Source: Cycloclasticus sp. (GTDB lineage: Bacteria > Pseudomonadota > Gammaproteobacteria > Methylococcales > Cycloclasticaceae). From it: a stretch of DNA of 64,000 nt. The stretch's first letter is position 1. Every line of letters starts with the position of its first letter. The stretch covers positions 62,001 through 126,000 of the forward strand of contig PADC01000005.1 of the NCBI GenBank assembly GCA_002700385.1, in the 5' to 3' direction. Of this stretch, positions 18,217-27,315 are shown in pieces. The position numbers and the translations under genes were made by a program. Under the pieces are notes generated by a model. That model ran no database searches and was not told the DNA's origin. It saw only the letters and a list, made by a program, of their open reading frames with translations.

Positions 18217-19558
18217 CTGAACCCCCCTGAGACATCATATGTACGACCGTCAAATGATCCTCGTTCAAATATTTTTTCGCTGCGTTTCGAACTTGTTCTG
18301 CCGTGACTGCTTTTATTTTTTCAACATACTCATCAGCCTTTTGCCAACCCACACCCACTGTTTCCAGCATACCTAACTGCATGGCTTGATAAAAATTTGA
18401 ATCTTTTTCGTACACCGAAGACGCAATGACTTGTGCCTTAATACGATCCAGTTCTTTTTGCGTCACTAAATCCATTTGCAATAATTTGATTTGTTGAAGC
18501 AAGGCCTCTTCAAGCTGTTGAACACTGTTGCCTTGTGCAGGTGTGCCATCAAATAAAAACAAAGTCGGTAGGCGCGCATTCATGTCATAGCCCGCACTGG
18601 CGCTAGAAGCCACCTGCGAACCTCGAACAATATTCGACGGTAATCTTGCACTGCTGCCACCACTTAAAACTCCGGACAATACCTCCAGTGCATAAACATC
18701 AGTATCATCTTCTACAGAGTTTAATACGGGTACCTTAAATCCCATCAATAGATACGGCACCTTAGCGTTCTGTTTCACAATGCCGCGGCGAACACCCACC
18801 TGTGGCACTTCAATACGTTTTTTTACGGGTTCAAAAGCAACCGCAGGAATAGGCCCAAAATACTTCTCGGCTAAGTTGAAGACTTGCTCAGATTGAACAT
18901 CACCGACGATCACCAGGGTGGCATTATTTGGTGAATACCATTGTTTATACCAAGCCGCTAAATCGTCAACTTTCATGTCTTTTAAGTCCTGCATCCAACC
19001 AATGATGGGGTTTCTGTACGGACTACTGGTATAAGCCAACGCTTTAAAATATTCGTACGTTTGCCCCTGAGGTTTGTCTTCAGTTCGCAAACGTCGTTCT
19101 TCCATGACCACTTGCAACTCTTTCTCGAACTCTTTTTCTTGCAGCTTTAAATTCTGCATTCGTTCAGCTTCGAGTTTCATGCTTACTTCAAGGCGTGAGG
19201 CTTCCATCGTCTGAAAGTAAGCCGTGTAATCAGCACCGGTAAATGCGTTCTCGCGGCCACCATTTTCAGCAATAATTTTAGAAAATTCTCCCGGCTCCAA
19301 ATTGTCAGTGCCTTGAAACATCATATGTTCAAGCACGTGCGATAAACCAGTAATACCATCGTGCTCATAACTGGCGCCCACCTTATACCAAATTTGCGAC
19401 ACAACAACCGGCGCCCGACGATCTTCTTTGACAAGGATTTTTAAGCCATTTTTTAACACTTTTTCGTGTACCATATTAGGTAGAATATGTGGCGAAGCAA
19501 AACTGTTCAGCGAACAAAGACCATTTATAATAAAAAGCACTATTGATAACTTTCCCAT
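18206..19558 (-). CDS. M16-family zinc peptidase, catalytic subunit
   Basis: A 450-residue periplasmic metallopeptidase (pitrilysin/processing-peptidase family). The inverted zinc motif HVLEH is at residues 74-78 in GLSHVLEHMMFQGT, and the third ligand Glu lies downstream in the EKELQVVMEERR helix. A signal peptide ends near residue 22 (SFA). I chose the ATG at 19558, with AAGTGAG six bases upstream, over a TTG at 19576. It pairs with the overlapping inactive M16 gene. Location next to rsmD and ftsY is conserved in gammaproteobacteria. Physiological substrate unknown. Confidence 0.9.
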   Translation of the reverse strand: MGKLSIVLFIINGLCSLNSFASPHILPNMVHEKVLKNGLKILVKEDRRAPVVVSQIWYKVGASYEHDGITGLSHVLEHMMFQGTDNLEPGEFSKIIAENGGRENAFTGADYTAYFQTMEASRLEVSMKLEAERMQNLKLQEKEFEKELQVVMEERRLRTEDKPQGQTYEYFKALAYTSSPYRNPIIGWMQDLKDMKVDDLAAWYKQWYSPNNATLVIVGDVQSEQVFNLAEKYFGPIPAVAFEPVKKRIEVPQVGVRRGIVKQNAKVPYLLMGFKVPVLNSVEDDTDVYALEVLSGVLSGGSSARLPSNIVRGSQVASSASAGYDMNARLPTLFLFDGTPAQGNSVQQLEEALLQQIKLLQMDLVTQKELDRIKAQVIASSVYEKDSNFYQAMQLGMLETVGVGWQKADEYVEKIKAVTAEQVRNAAKKYLNEDHLTVVHMMSQGGSDES

Positions 19559-19634
19559 TGAGTTCTCACTTAACAATTAAACGAATTTAGAATGGGGATT
19601 TTACGATAAAGTTCCCATAGAAAGACACAATATC

Positions 19635-20633
19635 ATGTTTGGATTTGGCAAGAAAAAAGATACCGGTAGTCCTGAGCAAGCTCCAACTGAAGAACCTAAA
19701 GAAGGATTCTTTGGCCGCTTAAAAGGCCAGCTATCAAAAACACGTCACGGTTTAACCGGTGGCTTAGGCCATTTATTCTTGGGCAAAAAACAAATTGACG
19801 ATGATTTGTTTGAAGACCTAGAAATGCTGCTGCTGACAGCAGATGTCGGTATTGAAGCCACCCAGCACATTATTGACAACCTGACCCAACGTGTTGCCCG
19901 TAAGCAATTATCAGATCCTCAAGCGTTAACACAGGCACTGCAAGAAGAAATGCAATCTATTCTTGAGCCTAAACAACAAACACTGGAAATCCCTGACCAA
20001 GAGGGTCCCTTCGTTATTCTAGTCGTTGGTGTGAATGGCATGGGTAAAACCACCACCATTGGTAAACTTGCTAAACGCTTACAAGCCGAGGGTAAAAGTG
20101 TCATGCTTGCTGCCGGTGACACCTTTAGAGCCGCCGCCATTGAGCAACTTCAAGAATGGGGCAAACGTAACGACATTGATGTCGTTGCTCAACATACTGG
20201 CGCAGATTCAGCGTCGGTTATTTACGATGCCTTTGAAAAAGCTAAAGCACGTAACGTCGATGTACTTCTCGCTGATACCGCTGGCCGTTTACACACGCAA
20301 ACAAATTTAATGAACGAGCTCAGCAAAATTAACCGCGTTATCAAAAAAATAGATGAAACAGCCCCACATGAAACCATGCTTGTTTTGGATGCGGGCACTG
20401 GACAAAACGCCTTGGCACAAGCCAAAAATTTCGATAAAGCCACGCCTCTTAGCGGCATCACACTAACAAAGCTGGATGGCACGGCAAAAGGTGGCATTAT
20501 TTTCGCCATCGCGAATCAGTTCAATTTACCGATTCGATTTATTGGTATTGGTGAAGGTATTGATGATTTACGCCCTTTTGATGCCGCTCAATTCACCGCT
20601 GCATTATTTGAAAAACCTCACCACGATAGTTAA
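19635..20633 (+). CDS. ftsY: Signal recognition particle receptor FtsY
   Basis: A 332-residue SRP GTPase that brings ribosome-SRP complexes to the Sec translocon. The short charged N-terminal region (about 1-40) is followed by the NG domain with G1 GVNGMGKTTT, DTAGR (G3) and TKLDGTAKGG (G4/closing loop). The acidic A domain is far shorter than in E. coli, as in many other gammaproteobacteria. It begins a plus-strand operon ftsY-ftsE-ftsX, divergent from the M16 protease pair by about 75 bp. Confidence 0.97.
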   Translation: MFGFGKKKDTGSPEQAPTEEPKEGFFGRLKGQLSKTRHGLTGGLGHLFLGKKQIDDDLFEDLEMLLLTADVGIEATQHIIDNLTQRVARKQLSDPQALTQALQEEMQSILEPKQQTLEIPDQEGPFVILVVGVNGMGKTTTIGKLAKRLQAEGKSVMLAAGDTFRAAAIEQLQEWGKRNDIDVVAQHTGADSASVIYDAFEKAKARNVDVLLADTAGRLHTQTNLMNELSKINRVIKKIDETAPHETMLVLDAGTGQNALAQAKNFDKATPLSGITLTKLDGTAKGGIIFAIANQFNLPIRFIGIGEGIDDLRPFDAAQFTAALFEKPHHDS

Positions 20634-20639
20634 CTTATT

Positions 20640-21302
20640 ATGCTCCAGTTTATTAATGTTAGTAAGCGATACCCCGGCGGTGCCGATGCGCTTAAAAACG
20701 TTAGTTTTGAATTACAAAAAGGTGAAATGGCTTTTCTTACAGGTCATTCGGGCGCAGGCAAAAGTACACTGCTTAAATTAATTGCTATACTTGAACGCAG
20801 CACCCATGGACAAGTGATGCTCGACAATCAAAACATTGGGCGCCTATCTAAACGCAACGTACCTTACGCCCGCCGAAAAATCGGCATGATATTTCAAGAT
20901 CACCGTTTATTACATGACCGAACAGTGTTCGACAATGTCGCCCTCCCTCTTATTATTGCTGGGCTTGATCATCATGAAATTAAACGACGCGTACGTGCCG
21001 CTCTAGATAAAGTAAATTTATTGGGAAAAGAACAACGCTACCCCATAACACTATCTGGCGGTGAGCAACAACGAATTGGCATTGCTCGAGCCGTGGTGAA
21101 TAGGCCGCCCATGATTTTAGCTGATGAACCTACCGGCAATCTGGACCCTGAACTTTCCGAAGAAATCATGCAGTTATTTGAACAGTTTAACCAAGTGGGT
21201 GTTACTGTTCTCATCGCAAGTCATGATATTTCTCTGATTGACCGTATGGGCTACCGCACGTTGCAACTTTCTCAAGGTGAAATGGTGAGTCACCATGGCT
21301 AG
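20640..21302 (+). CDS. ftsE: Cell division ATP-binding protein FtsE
   Basis: A 220-residue ABC ATPase that works with FtsX to control septal peptidoglycan hydrolases during division. Walker [10 protein letters not shown] (about 36-44), signature LSGGEQQR and Walker B MILADEPT are all present, and the protein starts with the typical FtsE N-terminus ([14 protein letters not shown]). It starts 6 bp after ftsY and overlaps ftsX by 8 bp. Confidence 0.97.
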   Translation: MLQFINVSKRYPGGADALKNVSFELQKGEMAFLTGHSGAGKSTLLKLIAILERSTHGQVMLDNQNIGRLSKRNVPYARRKIGMIFQDHRLLHDRTVFDNVALPLIIAGLDHHEIKRRVRAALDKVNLLGKEQRYPITLSGGEQQRIGIARAVVNRPPMILADEPTGNLDPELSEEIMQLFEQFNQVGVTVLIASHDISLIDRMGYRTLQLSQGEMVSHHG

Positions 21303-22254
21303 ACGACGCAGTCATATCAAAAGGCCAGCGAACCTGTTTAATCTCCGCGCCTATTTACTGATCCACCTGCATACATTTTTTGCCAGCCTTGGCCGTTTTT
21401 CACGGGCACCGTTTAACTTTATGATGACGGTCAGTGTTATTGCGATTACTTTGTCTCTTCCATCAGGGCTACTGGTGTCCATTAATAACCTGCAAACGCT
21501 CAGCGGACAAATTGACCTTAATAACAATATTTCCCTCTTTCTTAATCAATCGGTCAGTCTTGAAAAGGCTCGCGAATTAACAGAGTCTTTAGATGGCCAT
21601 GATAAAATTGCCAAGTCAATTTTAATTGACAAACAATCCGCTCTGGAAGAGTTCCGTCAATACAGTGGATTTGGCTCAGCGATTGGCACCCTTACTAACA
21701 ACCCCTTGCCCCATGTTATTCAAATAACGCCCTTAGCTGCTTTGAAAGATCAAGCCTCTCTTGAATCGTTGATCAGCGAACTTAAGCAAGAACCCAATAT
21801 CCAGCAACTTCAAATGGACATGGGTTGGCTTAATCGTTTAAATGGCATTCTCGATATTGCTCAACGCGGCGTTAGCATTATCACCCTGCTATTAGGCTTT
21901 GCCGTCCTGTTAATCGTCAGTAACACCATTCGTTTAGAACTTCAAAATCGCCGTGATGAAATCGATATCACTCGGTTAGTCGGGGCAACATCAGCCTTCA
22001 TTATGCGTCCGTTTATATACAGTGGCTTTTGGTATGGCTTTCTTGGCGGTGTTTTTGCCTGTCTCCTTGTCAATGTATCAGTCGGATTAATTGACGGCCC
22101 AACAAGCTCGCTAGCCACTTTATACGATAGTTCTTTCAGCCTTGTCTTTATGTCTCTAAAGCACGCCTTATTATGGGTGCTATTTTCTATTCTACTTGGC
22201 ATAGCCGGTTCATGGATTGTCGTCGGTCGTTACCTGTCTGAACTGGAAAATTAA
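21295..22254 (+). CDS. ftsX: Cell division protein FtsX
   Basis: A 319-residue FtsX with four membrane segments: one near the N-terminus (about 40-62), a large periplasmic loop, then three in the C-terminal third (about 185-210, 240-260, 282-305). The RRDEIDITRLVGAT stretch typical of the family is present. With FtsE it forms the ABC-like complex that activates amidases at the septum. rpoH follows about 107 bp later, the usual gammaproteobacterial order. Confidence 0.95.
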   Translation: MARRRSHIKRPANLFNLRAYLLIHLHTFFASLGRFSRAPFNFMMTVSVIAITLSLPSGLLVSINNLQTLSGQIDLNNNISLFLNQSVSLEKARELTESLDGHDKIAKSILIDKQSALEEFRQYSGFGSAIGTLTNNPLPHVIQITPLAALKDQASLESLISELKQEPNIQQLQMDMGWLNRLNGILDIAQRGVSIITLLLGFAVLLIVSNTIRLELQNRRDEIDITRLVGATSAFIMRPFIYSGFWYGFLGGVFACLLVNVSVGLIDGPTSSLATLYDSSFSLVFMSLKHALLWVLFSILLGIAGSWIVVGRYLSELEN

Positions 22255-22275
22255 TCACTCTTTTATCTTGCTCAA

Positions 22276-22305
22276 TTGCTTTATAACCTGAACTTTTGCT
22301 ACAAT
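22276..22305 (+). promoter_or_regulatory. Predicted sigma-70 promoter of rpoH
   Basis: TTGCTT (22276-22281), 18-bp spacer, and an extended -10 box TGC-TACAAT (TACAAT at 22300-22305). It lies 57 bp before the chosen rpoH start in the ftsX-rpoH gap. This would allow heat-shock sigma factor expression apart from the fts operon. Confidence 0.5.
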
Positions 22306-22361
22306 TACCGGTCTTATCTTGTGAGTACCATGTTATTCAAGCACACAAATGGAGGGCTAAC

Positions 22362-23231
22362 ATGACACATGCTTTAGCGTTAAATAATCAATTATCAGCT
22401 GGATCTTTAGATGCCTATATTGCATCTGTTTCGTCTGCGCCTGCACTAACGGCAGAGCAAGAAAGAGATTTAGCCCATCGCTTACGCAACGATAATGATT
22501 TAGAAGCCGCTCGTATGCTCGTTTTATCCCACATGCGTTATGTTATTCATATTGCCAGAAGTTACAGTGGTTACGGCTTAGCACTCCCAGACCTTATTCA
22601 AGAAGGCAGCATTGGCTTGATGAAGGCTGTTAAACGCTTTGACCCCGATATGGGCGTTCGACTCGTTTCATATGCCGTACACTGGATTAAATCTGAAATT
22701 CATGAGTTTGTTATTAAAAATTGGCGAATCGTGAAAATCGCAACGACAAAAGCTCAGCGCAAATTGTTCTTTAACTTAAGAAAACATAAAAAGAACCTTG
22801 CATGGTTAAACGAAAATGAAGCGAATGCCATTGCAAATGATCTTGGCGTAGATAAATCTGCTGTCTACGAGATGGAAAGGCGCCTCAGTAATTTCGACAT
22901 GGCCTTTGATGGCCACCAGGATGACAACAGTGAGTCTGATGAGGTCGCCTACACACCTGCTACCTTCGTCACAAAAGATGAGCACGATCCTGCCAGTGTT
23001 ATCGAAATAGACAGCGAAAAAGCTCATGATTCAGCTCGATTAAATACTGCTCTTAACAACCTTGACGATAGGAGCCGAGCCATTTTATCTGAGCGTTGGT
23101 TAAGTGAAGACAAACCAACGTTGCACGAATTAGCAGATAAGTATCAAGTGTCTGCTGAGCGTATTCGTCAACTAGAAAAAAATGCGATGAATAAGGTTAA
23201 ACAAGAGCTAATTGAACATCAGATCGACTAG
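22362..23231 (+). CDS. rpoH: RNA polymerase sigma-32 factor (heat shock)
   Basis: A 289-residue sigma factor that directs transcription of heat-shock genes. The RpoH-type region 2 ([18 protein letters not shown], then [18 protein letters not shown]) and region 4 helix-turn-helix ([25 protein letters not shown]) are clear. The ATG at 22362 is chosen because GGAGGG lies eight bases upstream and the protein then begins MTHALAL, close to other RpoH proteins. The frame is open 22 codons further up, but that overlaps the predicted promoter. The stop shares a CTAG tetranucleotide with the stop of the convergent protease gene. Confidence 0.97.
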   Translation: MTHALALNNQLSAGSLDAYIASVSSAPALTAEQERDLAHRLRNDNDLEAARMLVLSHMRYVIHIARSYSGYGLALPDLIQEGSIGLMKAVKRFDPDMGVRLVSYAVHWIKSEIHEFVIKNWRIVKIATTKAQRKLFFNLRKHKKNLAWLNENEANAIANDLGVDKSAVYEMERRLSNFDMAFDGHQDDNSESDEVAYTPATFVTKDEHDPASVIEIDSEKAHDSARLNTALNNLDDRSRAILSERWLSEDKPTLHELADKYQVSAERIRQLEKNAMNKVKQELIEHQID

Positions 23232-23779
23232 TAACGTGTATTAGGATCGATCTCATATCCTGATTTAAGGCGTAAAGTTAGTTGTTTATTTTTCTGAACC
23301 ATTTCAACGTGCTTTAAAAAACTCATTCCCAATAAAACAGCCTCACCATCCATGTGAGGATTAACATGTGCAGCAACATTTTTTAGTTCTATAGCTCCTA
23401 GCTTTACCGAATCCAGTAAAACCCGATAAACGACAATATCACCATTTGCAGTACGTGTTCTTTCTGGTCGCCCTTGCGTCAAATTCATCTTCTCAGCAAC
23501 CCGACCGGGTATACTGATGTTCGTAGCCCCCGTATCTAGGACAAACGTTACCCAGAGGTCATTTAATTTACCATCAGCTATATAATGACCTTGCCGGTTT
23601 TGCATTAACAAAACTTCAGCGCTTCCATCAGAGGCATACCTCACATCTGGACGATCATTCGGGTTCGATTGTTTTTCGAAATATCGATCAAACCCAAACG
23701 CCAACATCATGAGAAAGCCGATCCATGCAAGCGTTACGATTGTTTTTGATATTTTATTACCTGATTCTACACTGCTCAT
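23228..23779 (-). CDS. Membrane-anchored retropepsin-like aspartic protease (TIGR02281 type)
   Basis: A 183-residue protein with one N-terminal membrane segment (about 14-28) and a single retropepsin-like domain. The active-site motif [13 protein letters not shown] holds one catalytic aspartate, so an active enzyme would be a homodimer, as in other clan AA proteases. It is the last gene of the surf1-ctaA-ctaB unit, 9 bp after ctaB. Whether it has anything to do with oxidase assembly is not shown. Its stop overlaps the rpoH stop by 4 bp. Confidence 0.85.
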   Translation of the reverse strand: MSSVESGNKISKTIVTLAWIGFLMMLAFGFDRYFEKQSNPNDRPDVRYASDGSAEVLLMQNRQGHYIADGKLNDLWVTFVLDTGATNISIPGRVAEKMNLTQGRPERTRTANGDIVVYRVLLDSVKLGAIELKNVAAHVNPHMDGEAVLLGMSFLKHVEMVQKNKQLTLRLKSGYEIDPNTRY

Positions 23780-23788
23780 CCGGAAGCG

Positions 23789-24679
23789 TTAGAGATAATG
23801 ATCGATTAGTAACGCTGCAAATAAAACCATCAAATATATAATAGAATATTTAAACGCTTTCATCGCAATAACATCATCCGCTGTTTTCTTTAATAGGATG
23901 GCGTAATACAAAAAGCCCAACCCTAATGCAATGGCCACAAACAAATAAAGCAGGCCACTCATTCCTGTCAAATAGGGCAATATACTGACTAAAATAAGTA
24001 AAACAGTGTAAAAAACGATGTGTAGCCTCGTAAATTCAGCGCCATGCGTCACCGGTAACATTGGAATGTCAGCTTTCGCATACTCCTCTCTTCGGGCAAC
24101 TGCTAAGGCCCAAAAGTGTGGCGGTGTCCAAATAAAAATAATCAAAAATAATAAAAGCGCATGGGGGTCGATTGTTGCTGTTACGGCGCTCCAACCTAAT
24201 ACCGGTGGCGCAGCTCCTGCAGCACCACCAATGACAATATTCTGCGGCGTAGCATGTTTTAAATACACCGTATAAATCACCGCATAGCCAATTAAAGAAA
24301 GAAAGGTTAAAAACGCGGTTAATTCATTCACCAAAAACACCAGCAAAAGCATTGCAATAACCCCAATGGCGAAGGCAAAACTAAGCACTTGAACTCCATT
24401 CAAGTCTCCATGCGGCAAGGGTCTTCCCCTTGTACGAGCCATTTTTGCATCAAATTTTTGATCTAAATAATGATTGATGGCAGCCGCTGACGACGCTGCC
24501 AAGCCAATACCGAGCGTTCCAAAAACCAATGGTTGCCACGGAACCATCCCTGGGACAGCTAAGAACATGCCAACAATCGCTGTAAAAACAATCAACATCA
24601 CAACTTTAGGTTTGCACAACTCGTAATAGCTTTTCCAGCTAAGCGTATTCGTTGAATTTTTAAGTGTTTGCTCAGTCAA
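23789..24679 (-). CDS. ctaB: Protoheme IX farnesyltransferase (heme O synthase)
   Basis: A 296-residue UbiA-superfamily prenyltransferase with about nine membrane segments. The first Asp-rich region reads [21 protein letters not shown], and [13 protein letters not shown] and TPPHFWAL are family hallmarks of CyoE/CtaB. It adds a farnesyl group to heme b, giving heme O, which CtaA (next gene upstream, 13 bp away) turns into heme A for the aa3 oxidase. Confidence 0.96.
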   Translation of the reverse strand: MTEQTLKNSTNTLSWKSYYELCKPKVVMLIVFTAIVGMFLAVPGMVPWQPLVFGTLGIGLAASSAAAINHYLDQKFDAKMARTRGRPLPHGDLNGVQVLSFAFAIGVIAMLLLVFLVNELTAFLTFLSLIGYAVIYTVYLKHATPQNIVIGGAAGAAPPVLGWSAVTATIDPHALLLFLIIFIWTPPHFWALAVARREEYAKADIPMLPVTHGAEFTRLHIVFYTVLLILVSILPYLTGMSGLLYLFVAIALGLGFLYYAILLKKTADDVIAMKAFKYSIIYLMVLFAALLIDHYL

Positions 24680-24692
24680 GATATAACCTTAC

Positions 24693-25667
24693 TTATGCTA
24701 TTACTTTATTTAATCTGAAATTAACGTATACCACACTTAACAGAAGCAGCGCAGCCACGGCATTATGCGCCACAGCAACGTGCAGAGGCAAATTTAGTAA
24801 GACATTAAATATACCGAGTAACACTTGCATGGTTAACAAGCCACCTAACATGAGTGATTCTTTGATGGCACCTAACCTGAAAAGTATCAAGCTCAAACTG
24901 CCCAAAATTATAGTGGTCACTAGTGCGCCAATTCGATGCACCCAATGAATCGCTGCGCGGGCTTCATTATTAAGAACACCAAACTCATAATCAACGCCTA
25001 AACCACGCCATAAAACAAACCCTTCTTTATAATCTAAGGCTGGGTTCCATGAATCACCAAAACAGGTAGGGAAATCTGGGCATGCTAGTGCTGCATAGTT
25101 GGTGCTGGTCCATCCACCCAGTGCAATCTGTATCAACAAAACAACTAAACCCATTGCCGCAAGGTGTTTAGTTTTATTTCCCCTTTTATCAGCCGATAGG
25201 CGCTTATTATTGATACGCAATAAAAGCCATAAAAGTAAACTCAACGTTGCTAAACCGCCCATTAAATGGGCCATTACTATCACCGGCTTAACCAGCAAGG
25301 TCACCGTCCACATTCCAAGTGCCCCTTGAAACATGACGAGTAATGACAAACAAACCGTCAATCTCCGTTGACCAAGCTCCGGTTTTTTCCACGCTATTAC
25401 CGTTAAAATTAAAATGACAAGACCCAAAAGACTCGCGAAGTAACGGTGTATCATTTCTTTCCAGGCTTTATCTGCCTCTAAAGGGCGCTCAGGATAGTTA
25501 TCAGCTGCGCTCTTAATTCCTTCATGGGACTCATCAACAATTAAATTCCCATAACAACCCGGCCAATCAGGGCAACCAAGTCCAGCATCTGAAAGTCGAA
25601 CATAAGCGCCTAAAACGACAACAAATAACGCCAATAGAATGGCAAAAATGGTTAAATTTCTAAACAT
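24693..25667 (-). CDS. ctaA: Heme A synthase (Cox15/CtaA)
   Basis: A 324-residue membrane protein with eight predicted helices. Conserved marks are GAYVRLSDAGLGCPDWPGCYG near the N-terminus, the EMIHRYFASLLG heme-ligand histidine, TNYAALACPDFPTCFG, and a second histidine pair in AIHWVHRIGA and AHNAVAALL. It oxidises the C8 methyl of heme O to the formyl group of heme A. It lies between the SCO-like gene (3 bp away) and ctaB. Confidence 0.95.
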   Translation of the reverse strand: MFRNLTIFAILLALFVVVLGAYVRLSDAGLGCPDWPGCYGNLIVDESHEGIKSAADNYPERPLEADKAWKEMIHRYFASLLGLVILILTVIAWKKPELGQRRLTVCLSLLVMFQGALGMWTVTLLVKPVIVMAHLMGGLATLSLLLWLLLRINNKRLSADKRGNKTKHLAAMGLVVLLIQIALGGWTSTNYAALACPDFPTCFGDSWNPALDYKEGFVLWRGLGVDYEFGVLNNEARAAIHWVHRIGALVTTIILGSLSLILFRLGAIKESLMLGGLLTMQVLLGIFNVLLNLPLHVAVAHNAVAALLLLSVVYVNFRLNKVIA

Positions 25668-25670
25668 TCT

Positions 25671-26252
25671 TTACCCTATTTGTGACGCTTTAAATAAATG
25701 TTTGAGATCTTTTTGGATACCATAAGGATCTGCATCCTTTGAATATTTCATCATGATATTACCTAATGGATCCATCAATAACACATCATCATCTGCTAAG
25801 TCTCCGACCTTAGACTTTAACTCCTCAAGCAGTTGATCATTCCAATGAAACATATATAAATCAGGCGCTTGAGAAAGAAATGGCGTAATATCTGCCAGTG
25901 ATTTATTTAAATAGACCCGTTTTAAACGTTTTGCATCTTTATTTAAAAGCACATGCAATTGATGAATAAGATGCACTGTCTTTTCACACAATTCCAAGCA
26001 TTGAGCATCCGTGTCGATATGCAATAAGACCCACCGTCCCTTTAAAGCACTCAGAGCCTTTTCATCACCATCAAGAACATACTCAGTTAGATCAGAAGTG
26101 ATTACGGGTTTAATAAGCTCACCATAATTCTTTGTTTCCCCGCCTTCTAACCACTGTGGGTTATTAAATATCAGCCATGCTGATATGACCGGTAATGCAA
26201 ACATCCCTGCAATAAATATCAATTTCAATCTATTTTTTGTTACTTGATCCAT
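25671..26252 (-). CDS. SCO-like thioredoxin-fold protein of the oxidase assembly cluster, lacking the copper-ligand His
   Basis: A 193-residue protein with one N-terminal membrane helix (about 11-28) and a thioredoxin-like periplasmic domain. It keeps a CxxxC pair (Cys85-LEL-Cys89), the spacing of SCO copper chaperones, but the downstream region where SCO proteins carry the copper-binding His reads LADDDVLLMDPLG (about 152-164) with no His. It overlaps surf1 by one base and precedes ctaA by 3 bp. Proteins of this type sit at the same place in oxidase clusters of other gammaproteobacteria without an assigned function. A thiol-redox role in CuA maturation is an inference. Confidence 0.7.
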   Translation of the reverse strand: MDQVTKNRLKLIFIAGMFALPVISAWLIFNNPQWLEGGETKNYGELIKPVITSDLTEYVLDGDEKALSALKGRWVLLHIDTDAQCLELCEKTVHLIHQLHVLLNKDAKRLKRVYLNKSLADITPFLSQAPDLYMFHWNDQLLEELKSKVGDLADDDVLLMDPLGNIMMKYSKDADPYGIQKDLKHLFKASQIG

Positions 26253-26962
26253 TATTTTTCTCTATCTATTTTTATAGTTAATACGATGTAAATGACGACC
26301 CAAGCTGCTGCCAATGCAAACCATTGAAAGGCATAGCCATAATGTTTTTCTGGCCCCATTTTCATGGGTAACCAATGCCGATCATAGCCGTTAGGCTCTT
26401 GTTGGTCTAATAATATTTGATAGGGCAAGATGTCGTAACCTAATCGTTTTGACACCTTATCTAGATCAATAAGCTGAGTCATTGCCGGCCAGCCTTCAGA
26501 AAGTTGATCTGCACCATCCAGTTTAAGGCCAACGCTAGGAAAATGATCGAATTTACCTGTTATCGAAATATCTCCAGCATCTAACTGTACATCGGGTAAG
26601 TCTTTTATGTCGTCTGCAGCCGGTAGCCAGCCCCTGTTTAGCAGTATTGAATGCGTTTCACTCAATTTGAGAGGGGTCAATACAAAAAAGCCTACTTGCC
26701 CATTTTTTACTTGGTTATCAATAAGTATTTGTTTATCTGTATCGAGAAAACCTTCTGCTTTAATAGGCAAATACCGCAAGTTATTATCATCAAAACGAAT
26801 CGTAGAGATATCAACAGCGGGTAAGTTTATTCTTGCAGATTGCAGATCTAAAATGTCCTGCTTTTGCTGTGCTCTATCAAGCTGCCAAAACCCAAGCCTT
26901 AGTAAAAATATCAACACCAACAGCGCCAGTATGGTTAAAAATAAATTTGCTTTAAACTGCAT
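26252..26962 (-). CDS. SURF1-family cytochrome oxidase assembly protein
   Basis: A 236-residue protein with a membrane helix at each end (about 7-23 and 210-230) and a periplasmic domain between, the classic SURF1 layout. The stretches LGFWQLDRAQQK near the N-terminus, LLNRGWLP and HYGYAFQWFALA near the C-terminus are SURF1 signatures. SURF1 helps deliver heme A to oxidase subunit I. It is the first gene of the minus-strand assembly unit and is divergent from the DUF2909 gene by 68 bp. Confidence 0.94.
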   Translation of the reverse strand: MQFKANLFLTILALLVLIFLLRLGFWQLDRAQQKQDILDLQSARINLPAVDISTIRFDDNNLRYLPIKAEGFLDTDKQILIDNQVKNGQVGFFVLTPLKLSETHSILLNRGWLPAADDIKDLPDVQLDAGDISITGKFDHFPSVGLKLDGADQLSEGWPAMTQLIDLDKVSKRLGYDILPYQILLDQQEPNGYDRHWLPMKMGPEKHYGYAFQWFALAAAWVVIYIVLTIKIDREK

Positions 26963-27030
26963 ATTTCAACTATCGTTGCTCATTAATGTAAGGTTAAATA
27001 CTCAACCCCCACATAAAGTGAAGCTAACGA

Positions 27031-27267
27031 ATGCACCCTTTAATTAAATACCTCATTGTTTTTAGTTTATGTCTTATCATCTACAACCTTTTCAAAGCTT
27101 TTTATCATTTGACCAAAAGACAATCTTCCCCTAAAGACGTTGTTCGTTCCCTTGCACTTCGTATTGGCTTATCGATCACGTTATTTATCTCATTACTGCT
27201 GGCCTCATATCTAGGTTTCCTCAAACCACATGCTATTATGCCCACTCAACAAACCGTTAATAAATAA
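27031..27267 (+). CDS. DUF2909 twin-transmembrane protein
   Basis: A 78-residue protein with two membrane helices (about 6-24 and 45-63) joined by a charged loop. Small proteins of the DUF2909 family stand between coxIII and surf1 in many gammaproteobacterial oxidase clusters, as here. It runs opposite to both neighbours. Role unknown; involvement in oxidase assembly rests on position only. Confidence 0.8.
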   Translation: MHPLIKYLIVFSLCLIIYNLFKAFYHLTKRQSSPKDVVRSLALRIGLSITLFISLLLASYLGFLKPHAIMPTQQTVNK

Positions 27268-27271
27268 CAAT

Positions 27272-27302
27272 AAAAAAGGCGCTACATTGTAGCGCCTTTT
27301 TT
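27272..27302. terminator. Bidirectional terminator between the DUF2909 gene and ctaE
   Basis: GGCGCTAC (27278-27285) and GTAGCGCC (27289-27296) form a perfect 8-bp stem with a 3-nt loop, flanked by six A and six T residues. It should end both the plus-strand DUF2909 transcript and the minus-strand ctaC-ctaD-ctaE transcript. Confidence 0.9.
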
Positions 27303-27315
27303 AAGAAAACACTGC

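Noticed and set aside
26607-27047. 146-residue plus-strand ORF
   Set aside because: Mostly opposite surf1, which is clearly real; serine/leucine/cysteine-rich shadow composition.
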